Origin: Mytilus californianus
Lineage: Eukaryota > Mollusca > Bivalvia > Mytilida > Mytilidae
Reading direction: 5' to 3'
Length of the DNA: 64,000 nucleotides
Assembly: GCF_021869535.1 (NCBI RefSeq)
Contig: NW_026262582.1
Coordinates: 60,524,851 to 60,588,850, forward strand
In this document: piece by piece, positions 1 through 14,300 of the stretch
Layout of the letters: every line of letters begins with the position of its first letter
Position numbering within the stretch: position 1 is the first letter of the stretch
Notes under the pieces: generated by a model
Told to the model about the DNA's origin: nothing
What the model saw: only the letters and a program-made list of their open reading frames with translations
The model's database searches: none
Position numbers and translations under genes: made by a program

Positions 1-2302
1 GGATTAATAAGTCTTTCCACTTATTCGTAAAAAGACCTATTGATTTTGTTCTGATTATTACTTTTTTTTCTTCTTCCGCCAAACCTTTTCTTGCGGTATA
101 AAGTTGTTTCGCAAGATGTCGTTTAGATATTTTTGATATTATATCGAACAGTTATTGCCCTTTTGAAACTCACCCTGTTAAGCCGAAGGTTGTTTTATTG
201 TAAGAGTTATCTCCCCAAACACTGTATTTCTTGTAAGTGTATCTCCTCCGTAACAAAAAAAAGATAACTACAAATTCTTTTTCATATATATTTATTACAT
301 CCTCCGGAAAATTTGACTGATTTGGATCGAAGCAGTCCGGTGAAATCTTATAGGATTGATCTGCTTTTACCAAATACATGTTTCGATATGTTTGTGTTAC
401 TCATAAACCGTTAGTCGTATCAACCTTTGATTCTTTTTATTTGAGGTCCTTTGGTCCTAACTTAGAGGTCAATGTCATGTTTTCAGTTTTGACATTTGCT
501 TGTTTTTGCATTTCTCAGACACTTTCAAAGATATATATACAAAGAACTAGTCTAAATCGTTTGCTTTATTGTGATGAAGATATAATACATTTGGGCTCCA
601 ACAATCCAATGACATCTTATAGGAGATATTACCCCTGAAATGATTTCATTTAAGGTTAGTTGATTATTACTTCAACCTGGTTCAGGATAAAGCCTTAAGG
701 TCTTTTACAAAATGTAGGGTGATAAATGACCGTCCAAATATCAACCAGAAGTGACCCGGAGTAAACCAGAAGTAGCCAATTCGAACTTATTTCATGGAAA
801 AGTACCTAAAACCATATATATTTTGAATACGCATACATAAACCTATCATTTGTGTTCGGAAGTGACATTCAATAAACCAGAAGTAGCTAATTTCCTACCT
901 TATTAAAAGCAAAATTATATAGAAACAATATATATTTTTGGAATCAGTGTAAATACAGCTATCATATGAGACCGGAAAGGACATTTTATTAACCGGAAGT
1001 TTCAAATTAACTCCAATTTAAGGGCAAAAGTATATAAAACCCACATATTTTTGGAATCTGTGCAAATAAAGCTTTCATATGAGACCGGTAGTGACAATTT
1101 CTAATCCGGAAGTATCGAATCTGCTCCCTTATTTCGGACAAAAGTTTATAAAAACCATATATGTATTTATTCAGTATTAAGAAACCTATCATGGGACGCC
1201 AATAAAAACTGGAAGTATCTTATTATCAATTACTTAGGAAATTGATGTGGAAATACGTTCAATTGTTCAGAGGAACAATTGGTTTTTAATTTGAACCAAT
1301 TTTTCTGAACACATCGCCGATGATTTTTTTTTAAATTAGATAAATATGCAGCAACAAATGCCGGTTTTTCTAAAACAATGAATATCTAATAGAAATGAAT
1401 AATTTTCAGACTTTTTACATAAATGAAGAGTATGCTTATGTGAAGACGATGTTTTACAAAAATCGTGTGTGTATATCTTTTGAAACAACAAAGAAATGGC
1501 AAAAAAAACGAAACTTTGAGTAAATGTCTAAAATTTCGACCCCATTTATCTATAACAGTATCGCATGAAGGTATGTTTTTATATAGCATATTTGAATTCA
1601 CTAGGGGAAAAACAGCTTTTGATGTAAAAAAAAATCACCATGGAATCGAAACTGTATCGTATGATATCTGATAATGGGATCCACTGAGTGATACTCGAGT
1701 ATTTGACTTCTAGCTGACATCACTAAAACTTACATGTATAACATTAACGGATTTTTTTTCTACACCAGATGCGCAGTTGGCCAATTAATGTCTCTCCGGT
1801 GTTGATAAATGCAAATATATTTGCAAATGCAAAACTTATTAAACAAAAAAGGCAAAAAGAATAGCCAAAGTTATAGTTATTTTCTTCAATTAATAGAAAT
1901 CTTACATTTCATTAAAATGTATCAAATATTTCTCGATTGAGCACACATAAGTGAAGTGTTCCAGTCTGTGTTCAGCAAAACTCTCCCCTGTAGTTCTAGT
2001 GGAATACGCGGGTTTTTTTTTACAAAGGATATATAACTTATGTAAGATACTGATGTTATGTGATCGAACAAAAGAAATCAGCCAAACAAAATGAAGTCCT
2101 CAAAGACATTTATAAAGATAAACAAATAACTGACCACATGTACAACTATCTACGATCAGATGAAACTTGAACAATCGGTAGATTTTATTTACTTCCAAAA
2201 CTCCATAAAGAATATTTCCTTGAAAAACCAATAGTATCTTATTAAGATGTATGAAATATATCTTGACTATCAACATGATCAAAACTTAAGCAAAAGTGTT
2301 AC

Positions 2303-2362
2303 CCGTCTGTATATCGGGAAAGCCCTTCTCCTGCGTTCTTGTTGAATCATCTGTGTTTTCTA
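2303..2362 (-). CDS. Gene 1 exon 8, stalk mini-exon
   Basis: 60 nt, phase 1 to 1, acceptor atgttcttag, donor gtaaca. Reads VENTDDSTRTQEKGFPDIQ then TG. The next exon is expected left of the window. Confidence 0.65.
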
Positions 2363-5300
2363 CTAAGAACATTTTACATAAATTCTGTAATAAACTTATG
2401 TTGTATTGAGCAATAGCGTGAATATTTTTTTGATCTAAGTCAGTTTAATGGAAGTAATTTTCTAACAAGTAAAGAGTAGAGTAAAAGAAGTTGCTGGCGA
2501 GGTTTACATCTATTGCTAAAACTTAGATTCTGAATAGGAATTTTTTAATTTCCAATAAATAATGCAAGTCAACTATAAACCAGTCGAAATTTAATTTCAA
2601 AAGTGGTGCTTGGAGAATCCGACATGACCCTAAAAGGCATTTTATATGATAATATTCGTAAGCGTTTTGAATTGATACAAAATTAAAGGGAAAAGCCAAA
2701 AGTTGTACTAAGAGAAAAACATCACTGTTCTGCTGGCCTGACATGCATGTACATGTATTTGTACTTTGTTAGATTAACTGTCACCTTTTATTCGTATTGT
2801 ATTCTATGATACAATATATATTGAATTTATAAAGCCCTATTTTATTGAGTATACTATCTATAAAAACCAAAAGGGAGTTGTCGGTTTATTTATACTTATG
2901 AGTTTGAATGTCCCTGTGGTATGTTCCACCTTTCTTCGGACAAAATAGAAATAACATTCATCTTTCATCTCATAATACCTTTATAATATAAAAAAATGTA
3001 TTGTTTTGAGAAAACAAATAAATCATTTTTGAATCAAAAATTGCTTGCCTGATAAAGTGTAAGCAAAGTCATTATTCCTGGCTATCACAGAAAGGCTTTC
3101 ATCCTTTGTTTTGGTGGTTGCAGCAACACTTTCTACAAGCGTAATATAAACAATTGAAGACTAAGATGCAGATCATTTGGAAATTGTGCGTGTGACAAAG
3201 TGAGAGAGAGAGAGAAGCCTCATATGTTGTGGTTGCATTACATATCTAGCATTACTTTTAAAAGATGTTGAATGGTTAACTCAAGGAAATACAGAGTAAG
3301 GCATAAACGAAAAGATAAAATATTTCACGGAGCAGGTAAAAATCTCAGTTTTTGTTATAACAGAAGAATAAATTTATTAAAATAAATCCATCATAACAAT
3401 CGAACAGTTCTTATTGTACATGCATTTAATGATACTGCACAATATTAAAAATATGTCAGACTCTATATTGATACATTGCATTCAATGTCGAAGAACAAAA
3501 CAGCAACGTGAAGGTCACTTGCCCTGAACCTCATGTGGAATTATCTCTATATAGTAACATTCATTAAACGTGTTGAGCATGTTGATAACAATCAGTTAAT
3601 AGGTAGGTGAACAGTAGATTCCTTTAATGTGTGAACAGAACCTTTTATCCATTGTGTGTTCAAGTTGAAACATGCACATTGTAGCTGTGCCTGATTGTGA
3701 ATAAAGGAGATATAATCTGATAATTTATTTTCATCTGATTGTTTCTTGTTATGAAAAAGAAGAAACTAAAACATTTACCCGTCAATGCTTCAGAAAGGCT
3801 GTTCTCATTAATTTGAGTAGACAAAGCAGCGTCTTCTACAACGATATCAGATAATTATGTGTTATTGAAGATAGTCCTACTGAAAGGAAAAGTATAAAGA
3901 AAAAAAGTATGTCTGGACAATAATAAAAGGTAGGAAAAGTATAAAGAAAAATGGTATGTCTGGACAAAAATAAAAGGTCGAAATAAGAGAATCGAAATTC
4001 TGACTTTGGACGCTAATAAACAAAAATTCAGATTATTCGTATAATATAATAACGCTGTAGGCAGTATTTGACAAATCGTAGGTCTTAAAATACTTTTTAT
4101 GTAGTTATTGGATGGCTTATTACTAGCTACAAACCGCAATTACAAAACAAAAGAAGGCCCTGTCTATTCAGTACGATAATATGATATAAACAGTTTAACT
4201 CCTCCTTTAATTTGTATTTATGTTTGATTTCTTTAGTCACTTGTCTTGTACAAGTGAGAGGTTTAGCTAGCTATAACCAGTTTAATCCCATCATTTTTTT
4301 TTTCGGAAAATGCCTGTACCAAGTCAGGATTATGGCAGTTGTTTTTCACTTGTTCCGTTGATTGAGAGCTTTTGATGTTATCAGTTTAAATTGATTCCCC
4401 CTTGTTGAATTTGCCTTTGTGTTCAGTAATTTTGTTTTACCTTTTTCGTGGGGAGCTATACTCGAATGTAAAGTTACGTTCAAGGTACAAATGTACAGTT
4501 GATACGAGGACACATCGCTTGCACGAACATTATATATATCTTCAATTTCAACTATATTTGTTAGGAGGACGATATTTGACGTGTCTTTTGAGGTCAGCTC
4601 ACTTCAATGCTACAGTTAAGTAATCAGTATATTTTTCAGAATTCCATATACAATTTACAATGCATGTATTCTAATTTTCATCATGACGAGGACATTCAAA
4701 ACCAAGCATGATCAGATTCATTTAAGTTTTAATAAGCGTTTCGCTGAAAATACTTATCCATGACTTGCATAAAAAAAGACAAACAAGTTCACAAAACAAT
4801 ACATTTAAAACTAAGGACTAATCAAAATAAAGTCGAAAGAACTGGTAAGTAAATGCTGCTATAGTCTGAAAATACGTACCGCCAATTTCAAACTTTGAAA
4901 CGCACACATTCACATGATCACACCTGCGTAAATAAAAAACAAAAACAAAAACAAAACTGACATTTCAGGGGGAATACTATATTAGCATATTCACGTTCAT
5001 TTTGTTTGAAACTTAATTATCTGATAAACATTGCAATGGCTATCTTACCTTGAGGATCTTGCCTTGATGGATAAAGGAAATTAACACGACTGGTGCTATA
5101 TAAAAGGACAGGAAATGCTCACTCTTTCGTTGAACATCAATACAGCTTTGTTTTTTTTTGTGGGGCTCTTATTGCTGAATCATTTTTTTTTTATGTAGTG
5201 TTTTGCGGACTTGTTCGTCTTTTTGTTGTTGTTATTTTTGTAGTTTGCGATGACATTGTCATTATTATGTTGTCTTAAAATCATTGCGTTTTTTTATATT

Positions 5301-8300
5301 TTAAGTTTCAATTGATTCGCTTGTTGAGAGTTTGAAATACTAGTTTTTTTTTTCTTATTTGTAAAGAATAAGTTTAAAATATGCATAGAGCTATTAGTTG
5401 ATCCATTTGGCATACATTAATTATGTCACCTCCTTTATCACATTACTCTGATGATACTATGTGGTCCCTTTAGTAGCGTATTAAATGTGCGATATAGCCT
5501 TGAAAAAAAGCAAACATCTAAGTCCCTATTAAATGAGGTCTCAAATTGCCGTTTTAATAAAGATTTAAAAACAAAACGCATCTCCTTATATCTTTGTTTA
5601 GCTCATATTAATTAAAATAACATTGTGCCGAATTGAAATGAAAGTGTTCATAATCGAAAATTATCAAGGCGGGTTTTAACAATGAAAGAAAATAGTCACA
5701 AATCTAGAGGCCAGTAAAAGCTCACAAACTTTTTCAATTTATCGTAGTTATAATACAATATTAATGAAATTATTACTTTGTTTTAAAATCATAGTATTGT
5801 CAATATAATGGAATTTGATGCGACTGTCATACAAGTGAGAGGTTTAGCCAGCTATAAAACCAGGTTCAATCCACCATTTTCTACATAAGAAAATGACTGT
5901 AGCAAGTCAGGAATATGACAGTTGTTATCCATTCGTTTGATGAGTTTGAGCTTTTGATTTTTCCATTTGATTAGGGACTTTCCTTTTTGAATTTTCCTCG
6001 GAGTTTTTTTGTGATTTTACTTTTTGTTATGCTGTGGGTAGTAATTAATTTGCCTGTTGACTGTTTATCACGCGACTATTTATTATAATGCCCTTCTCTG
6101 TATTCAACTTGTTCACAATTTGCACACAGTTATTATTTGACCCACTAATCACTTAAGAATGATGTAAACTCCTTTACATTAATGAATATGATGATAGTGT
6201 GTGGTTCTTTAGTTGTAATTTCATGTGTGCCTTCGAACTAGGATCATATTTAACTCGATTGCTATAGTTTAAAATGGGTATTTTCACATGCAGATTGTGT
6301 CTTTCTATGTTGTGATTTTACACTATTGTTTCAGGTAAGGGTAAAGGTTGGTACCTATTAAAACGTTTAAACCCGCTGCATTTGTTTGCACCTGTCCTAA
6401 GTCAGGAATCTGATGTTCAGTAGTTGTCGTTTGTTGATATGGTTCATAAGTGTTTCTCGTTTCTCGTTTTTTATATAGATAAGACCGTTGGTTTTCCCGT
6501 TTAAATGGTTTTACACTAGTCATTGTTGGGGCCCTTTATAGCTTGCTGTTCGGTGTGAGCCAAGGCTCCGTGTTGAAGACCGTACTTTGACCTATAATGG
6601 TTTACTTTTACAAATTGTGACATGGATGGAGAGTTGTCTCTTTGGCACTCATACCACATCTTCTTATATCTATTAAACACAATACCGAATTTCTACAGGG
6701 TGCATATTTTTTTTCCTTTACTAGCCACATGATTACATTTTAAAGAAAACCATGATTTGGGTCACCAACAAAATGTCGTCACAGAAAAATCGTGAAATTA
6801 CTATATGTTTAAATATGAAAGAAAAATCAATTATTCATTTTATTCATATTTTTCTTCTACCGTTCTTCAATCTCACTACATTTGCAACGGTCCAAACATC
6901 TTTCTCCAAATCTGTTTTTCGGACAATGGTAACATGGTTTTCCCATTGTTGATATAAAACCAATTTTGCACTCTGAAAAGCACATGAACAAATATGATTA
7001 AATGAAACTTTATGTTATGAACCAGATTTCAAGAAATAAACCAGTTCGAAAGGTATGTTGTACGTTCAAGCATGGAATGTGGAATATTGTACATTAGTTC
7101 AAAGCTAGAATGCTCAGATTAAAAAAAAAATATGTTGAGAGGTCCACTGACTATTTCAACCGGATAAGTTTATTCTTAAAAACAAATTACGAACTTCGTG
7201 CTCTAAAGTTGAAATTAAATAGCTTTTATTCCTGATTGGCCAATATATTTATTGACAGGACCAAAATGAAATGAACGAGTCATACAAGGGAAAATATCCA
7301 TTGTATATCACTTGGTACGGCATACATCGATTACTAGGCTAAAGGCTAGTCTGACATTGAAATTGTACATAATTAGATATTCTCAATTGAAGGCGTAGTA
7401 ACGAGTTTGAAATTTCATAGATATCTGAAATACAAATGTCACAAATCATTATACGGTATTGCATTGGGAAAATACTGCCGTGTGTGATTGATGGTATGCT
7501 TCTACGTTCAAAAAGTAGTTCGATGTACCCTGAAAAAAGCTTTGCATATCCATCATTCCCTATGATAAATGTTATTTTATAAGTTGCTGAAAACAATAGA
7601 ATCCTTAATAAGTATGAACAGAATTCATATTTATACATTGTAACATGGTATACATGGTATAGTTCTAGCGTGCAATAGGTTCTGGTGATTGGCTACAATA
7701 ATTGTCAATAAAACAGACTCATTCATGGAAATTTTCTTGTAATGCATTTTACGCAGAAATGAGATTCAGCGTTGTTTTCCAGCTCTATGTTTTGCAGACC
7801 AGACCCAAATCTTTCCGGTTTTATGTTGGGATCTTTTAATGTCAATGCCTCTCATTTGATTTGCAGAGAACTTATTTGTGTTTTTTTCAAATAAGCGATA
7901 TATACAAGAAAAAAAGACAAATAACACATTCTTAATCTATGGTCAACTGGGAGCAAAATAAAAAAGGAAAAAACCAATTTTCCTCTTTTTTCCCTCTAAT
8001 TTCTGACAAGTGCAATTAGGGGCTAAATTTGGACCAGAACGTAATAAATTTATTCTATAACCCATGTACTTGAGTAAAAAAGATGAAAAACGAAGACAAT
8101 TCTGTTATATTAGTATTTATTTGTTACATTTCAAAATAAATTTATACTGAATTCTACACTTAGCTGTACATCTTCAGTCAACTCTCTGTAAAGGATGCAA
8201 CATAGAATAAATTTATTCTAAATGCATGGTGCTTTTCTGTATTTATGATAATTTATAAAGTAAATTTATTTTATAGAGCCTTAATATTTATTATTAGTTC

Positions 8301-11300
8301 TAGAAAAAACAGAATAAGTTTATTCTACATTCAATGTGATGCATGACTATGAAAATTGAAAATGGAAATGGGGAATATGTCAAAGAGACAACAACCCGAC
8401 CAAAGAGCAGACAACAGCCGAAGGCCACCAATGGGTCTGTATTGCAGCGAGAAAATCCCGCACCCGGAGGTGGTCCTCAGCTGGCCCTTTAATAAAATTG
8501 TGTGCTAGTTCAGTGAAAATGGACGTCATACTAAACTCCAAAAAATATAAATGAACTAAAATTAAAAAATCATACTGACTATCAAAGGCCAGAGGCTCCT
8601 GACTTGGGACAGGCGCAAAAATGCGGCGGGGTTAAACATGTTTTGTGAGATCTCAACCCTCCCCCTATACCTCTAGCCAATGTAGAATAAAGAAACATAT
8701 ACATAAATAAGGAGATGTAGTATGGTTGCCAACTAGACAACTATCCACAAGAGGCAAAAGAGTCCTAATGACGTATATTTAAGTAACAATAGACCACGTA
8801 CATGTACGGCCAGAAAGGAGAAAAATCCATACCGTATAGTAAGCTATGAAAGGACCCGAGAAACTTTCAAACGAAAACAAACATGGCATTATTTATAACC
8901 CAAAAATAAATGGTTGAACTCTTAATTATCCGCAAATTGTGTCACCTTTTCATCATTTGAACTCTTCCAGATTTAAGAAACGATTTTTTTTCGTCTGAAT
9001 GTTTACCTTCTCTAAAATAAACTGCGGGAGAGGACGTCACTAATGTTGTTAAAACTTGTGTCCAATCTTTTTTGCTACTTTTGCAAATAAAATATATTTG
9101 AACTAAACTAAAACCCCTCGAAAAAACAAGTATGAACATGATGAATTGGTACGTTCTAAGGGAGCTACCATTTGATTTTTAGGGGGGGGGGGGGGGGGGG
9201 GGAGGGGCTAGGATGGAAAATTTTGTCCTGCATTTTTTTTTAGTTGTAATCTCTGTCCTGCCTTTTTTTCTTAGTTCATCCTAGCCCCCATCCCCCATAA
9301 AAATCTAATGGTAGCTCCCTAAATTCCTACGACATTCATTCAGGATACTTTGTAACGAAATTTTCTTTATGCAAAAGCTGTTCTTCAGGTTTTGTGCAAA
9401 ATTTATTATCCATACAATATTGCGATAATAGTTATTTGCCTCATATTAATATATATATATAATACATTATATTGTATGTTTCTGATATGAACTACTGTTA
9501 TTCACTGTATCTAAACTACCCCGGCGAAAAATGTTTGGACTCAATAGTATCTAATGTCCGGTACGGTGACGGACAATCAACAGACAGAGAAATGTAGAAA
9601 TTCTGTTTATTTATATGTTGTTTTAATAATATTGAAGAATATACATACACATATAACTATTTTCGATAGTGTGATGTAATATTTTCTACCACCGTTCTAG
9701 ATTTATGGAGAAATAAGTAAAAAGGCACATCAAAATGGTGAATTGAGTGAACCCTGCCTCGAATTTGTTTAATTTCTCTTTAAATTGAGCACATTGTATG
9801 GAAAGAAAGGTACGGAAAGAAAGATATTAACACGGAGATGTCAAGACTTTTCACTATGATCGCCTGAATATTTACATGTCTGTGCATGGAATGAAAGAAG
9901 TGGGTCATGTCAAAATTGAAGCACCCGGTTTTGTCAATGTGTACGACCCGGTTTTGTCCATAAATTTCACAAAGCAGACCCGGTTTTGTCATAGAAAATA
10001 ATGCATAATCGCATGACGAAAATTAAAATATGGCGTTCAACAGCAGTTTGAGGGATCGTTGAAAAACATTTTCTTTCAGAGGATAACTTATAACCTTTTT
10101 GAATCCGTAAACACTTGAATTCCTGCTATATTAGAACAAAGCAAATTTCAATTTTGTTTTGTATAAAAAAAAAAGGAAAAATTAAAAAGAAATGAAGGTT
10201 TTGAAACGGAATTAGATTTTTTTATATCATCTATGCAAATTTAAGTGTTCAAACTTAATTAGCGTACGGCTTTGGAAATTTAAGGACGCACATTTGATAT
10301 GGGATTTTCTGGGACAACAAGATGGTTATCTTAGTGTCCGCTCTACTTAAAGGGAAGACAGTATAGTCGTTTGAAAATAAATATTCTGAAACTAAACGTT
10401 CATTATAATGCAAGAGAATAAGACAAATGTATGTGCATGCAGAATCGCCCAAAAAAAGGAATTTCCATGCGGCGCAAAGGATCACAATAATAGTGCGTTA
10501 AAAATCTGTTTACCCCTCCTTGTTACAATAATACTAAGTATAATTTAGTATAAAAGTCTTAGGCCATCCGGAAATCGCAATAATGATTATTTGATTAGTA
10601 ATTTTTATAAATAAACGATGTTTTATCTCTCTTTTTTTCTTTTTTTTTTAACATTAACAAATTCTTTAATGCACTAGTATCAAGTTGTTAACAACTGCCC
10701 TATATAGTACAACTATTATATATAGGTTTATCTCTTCATTGTATAATGTTCATCGTACATTGACAAATGTTCTGCAATTTAAGCAATTTGGTCAAGTTTA
10801 AAATTGTCAATATGCAAGGGCGGACCGAGGCCATGATTTTTTAAAGGGGCGTATTCATAAACGGATTTTATACCGCCGAGCGTAGCAAGGGGAACTTTTT
10901 TTAACGATTTTATGCTAAATAAAAAATCATATATAAATCGTAAAAAACATGATAAAACAATTATTTCTAGCCACCAAAAAAAGGGGGGGGGGTTCTGCGT
11001 TTTCCCTCTACTCCCCTGGATCCGCCACTGATATAATGTAACTATATCGTATACCATCATAAAATTTAATAAAAGACGAAAAAACAGAGACAGCCGCCAA
11101 TCGCATATTTACTACAGGGGCTCTGTAATCAAATGAGTTATTCCTTTTTCAACTCACTGAATTTTATAGTTTGTTCATATGTTGTGCTGTTATACCAGTT
11201 TTTTTTTTTTTTTTTTTTTTTTTTTGGAGGGGGAGCAGGGGGGCTTTCACGTTCACCCCGTCATTCTGTATGTGCCAGTACCGAATCTAGGAGCCTGTAA

Positions 11301-14300
11301 ATCGGTTGTTGTCTTTTGTTGCTGTATTTCATACTTGTATTTGTTATTCGTTTTTTATTTTGTACATAAATCTAGGTCGTTAGTTTTCACATTAGTTTTT
11401 TTTTTTACAGTTTTCATTTCGGGGCCTTTTTTTAGCTTGCTATGCCGTATGGTCGTTTCTCATTGTTGGATGCCATACATTTACGGTGTTCTATATTTGT
11501 TAACTTTTACGTCATTTGGTCTCTGATGGAAAGCTGTCTCATTGTCATTTTTCACGGGCTAAATTGTCAATTAGGTTGTTCTACGAAGACGAAGACGAAG
11601 ATATTAGACGTTATAATGTTGCAAACCAACTTTTATTTATAAAAAGAAATAATTCTTGCATGTCATGCTCAATGCTCATTTTAACATAGGAAGGCATTAT
11701 ATTTGTTAAAATTTTTAAACCAAGCGTTAGCCAGGTATAAAATATTGACAAATATAATACCTACCTATGTTAAAATGAGCGTAGAGCATGGCATGATAGA
11801 ATTATTTTGTTTCTAATGGGGAAGTTTAGAAATTGTGTATTTCGAAGCGGACATAAAATACACGTTCGAAAGGCAACCATTTTGATTTGAGATATCCAAA
11901 ACGTTCTAATAGATATAAGAAGATGTGGTATGAGTGCCAATGAGACAACTCTCCATCCAAGTCACAATTTGTAAAAGTAAACCATTATAGGTCAAAGTAC
12001 GGCCTTCAAAACGGAGCTTTTTCTCTCACTGTCCGTCAATGGATGAACGAACGAGTAAATATATTGTAAACATAGCGTATAGTGTAGTAAAGCAAACTAT
12101 CCTTACTCTTTTGATAAATTGATATGGTAACACACTCATTTCACATCTTCTTATTTTTACATCATTACAGTAGTATAGAAAACAAACAAACATTTTTGAG
12201 ATTTATTTCTATTTGTATCCATCTGATGACTTAAGCCTTTTTCAAGTGATTTTTATAGTTCGTTCTTATGTTGTACTGTTACACCAATTTCCCAGGTTAG
12301 GGGGAGGGTTGGGATCCCGCTAAGATGTTTAACCCCGTCACATTCTGTATATATTTACCCGTCCCAAGCCAGGAGCCTGTATTTCAGTGGTTGTCGTTTG
12401 TTGCTGTGTTACATATTTGTTTTTCGTTCATTTTTTTTGTACATAAACTAGGCCGTTAGTTTCCTCGTTTGAATTGTTTTACACTTGTCATTTCGGGGCC
12501 TTTTATAGCTGTAAGTTGTATGAACTTTGTTCATTGTTGAAGGCCGTACGGCGACCTACAGTTGTTAATTTCTGTGTCATTTGATCTCTTGTGACGAGCT
12601 GTCTCATTGGCAATCACACCACATCTTCTTTTTTCTATCATAAGGAATTAATGTAAGTACATGATATAAAGTATTCATTTCCATTTAAACTTAGTTCAAA
12701 GATAAGATCAATAAGGTATACGTATAGCATTCAAAAATGTCTACTCCCTATTTCGAAAAGTTCCAGTTTGAAATATATTTTAACACATGTTTGTATTGCA
12801 ATAACATCTGTATAACATCTTTTTGACTCAAATATTTTAATTTCTTCCGATGGGCAATGTCCAGATCCGTGCTAACGTAGCTTTTCATAAATTTGTGGTT
12901 TCAAAACAAAACAAAACCGGATCCTATACTGAGACAAAACAGGGTCCTTGTGTAATAAACAACATTGACGAAACAGGGTCCTTCCATTTTGACATGACCC
13001 ATTTCTTCCGTTCCATGCACAGAAATGCAAATATTGAGGTGCTCATAGGGACTAGTCATGCAATCTCTGTGTTAAAATATCTTTCTTTCCGTACTTTTCT
13101 TTCCGTACAATGTGCACAATTTAAAAAGAAATTAAACAATTTCGTAGCATGGTTCACTCAATTCACCATTTTCATGTGCCTTTTTTACTTATTTCTCTAT
13201 TAATCTAGAACGGTTGTAGAAAATATCACATCACACAATCGAAAATAGTTATATGTGTATGTTTATTCTTCAATGTCATTAAAAAACAAATAAATACATA
13301 GAAATTCTACCTTTTCTCTGTCTGTTGATTGTCCGTCACCGTACCGGACATTATAGATACTATCGAGTCCAAACATTTTTTGCCGGGGTAGTTTAGACAC
13401 AGTGTTATTGTTACATCGTATCGACAAGATCAAGAACGCATTGGATAGGTAAAAATAAGTTTAAATATAAAGAAGTATTTACTAAATTAAATAAATACAC
13501 AAACAAATATAAATAGAGAAAAATGAGGTCCATACCTCCTATCGCCTGTGGTCGGGTTTTCATTTTGTGTACCCTAACCAGGCGAAAGTTCTTGAGACCA
13601 ATTCTATTCTTTCCGAATCGTTGTGATATAATGTTTTTGCATAATATAACATTTTATATTATATTTGTGAAAAATGCACTGTTAACATGGTTTAGTGTGA
13701 ACATTTCCCCCGAGATAACATGCATACGATTTACCATTTAAAATTTCCTGCCGTTGGAATTAATACATTTTTTTTTTAGAATTATTCGAAAATGCCTGTC
13801 CATAAAAATTATCAATTTGATGTACATTAAGGCATACATTTGAGAAGAAAGATTCGAGGTGTGTCTTCTCAGGGAGGTTTTTTAAGTTCGAAAAGAACAT
13901 CTGTGGTCTACTAAAACAGTGAATACAATTATATGAAAATTTGTCAACAGCAGACATGAAAGGCTTATATGATATCTATGTAAATATATAAATACATAAA
14001 ATAGATACTTACAGACTTCTGTTATCTCTCCTGATCTGTTCATGTTCCTGGTGCCGTTACAACCACGACAAGAACAATAAACAAATGGAGTATTGAATCG
14101 TCGCTCCTAATCTTTGAATAACATTTGAAACGGACCTTTCCTCCATGTACTGAAAAATTTATTAAGATAGGGTCAAATGCACACGCTGTGGATCTATTAT
14201 GTAACTTCCGTCGTTTGTTCGTCATTATCTATCGTGCGAAATTTTACAGTCGGATGTTTATTAGGTTTATATGATGGCCACGGTATGTGGTAATCAAAAT

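Larger units (their letters stand above)
9503..13404. mobile_element. 3.9-kb nested inverted-repeat element with CACTGT ends
   Basis: Ends CACTGTATCTAAACTACC at left and, reverse-complemented, CACTGTGTCTAAACTACC at right, both continuing into CCGGC. TTATT flanks each side (9498-9502 and 13405-13409), a 5-bp target duplication. The inverted repeats run about 490-510 bp (9503-~9995 and ~12894-13404) and contain three spaced CCCGGTTTTGTC-like motifs near 9,923-9,990. The interior holds other mussel-type repeats and no recognisable transposase. Confidence 0.8.

Noticed and set aside
11179-11526. 115-residue ORF starting in poly-T
   Set aside because: It lies in a dispersed repeat with a T26 tract; composition and position give no support for coding.
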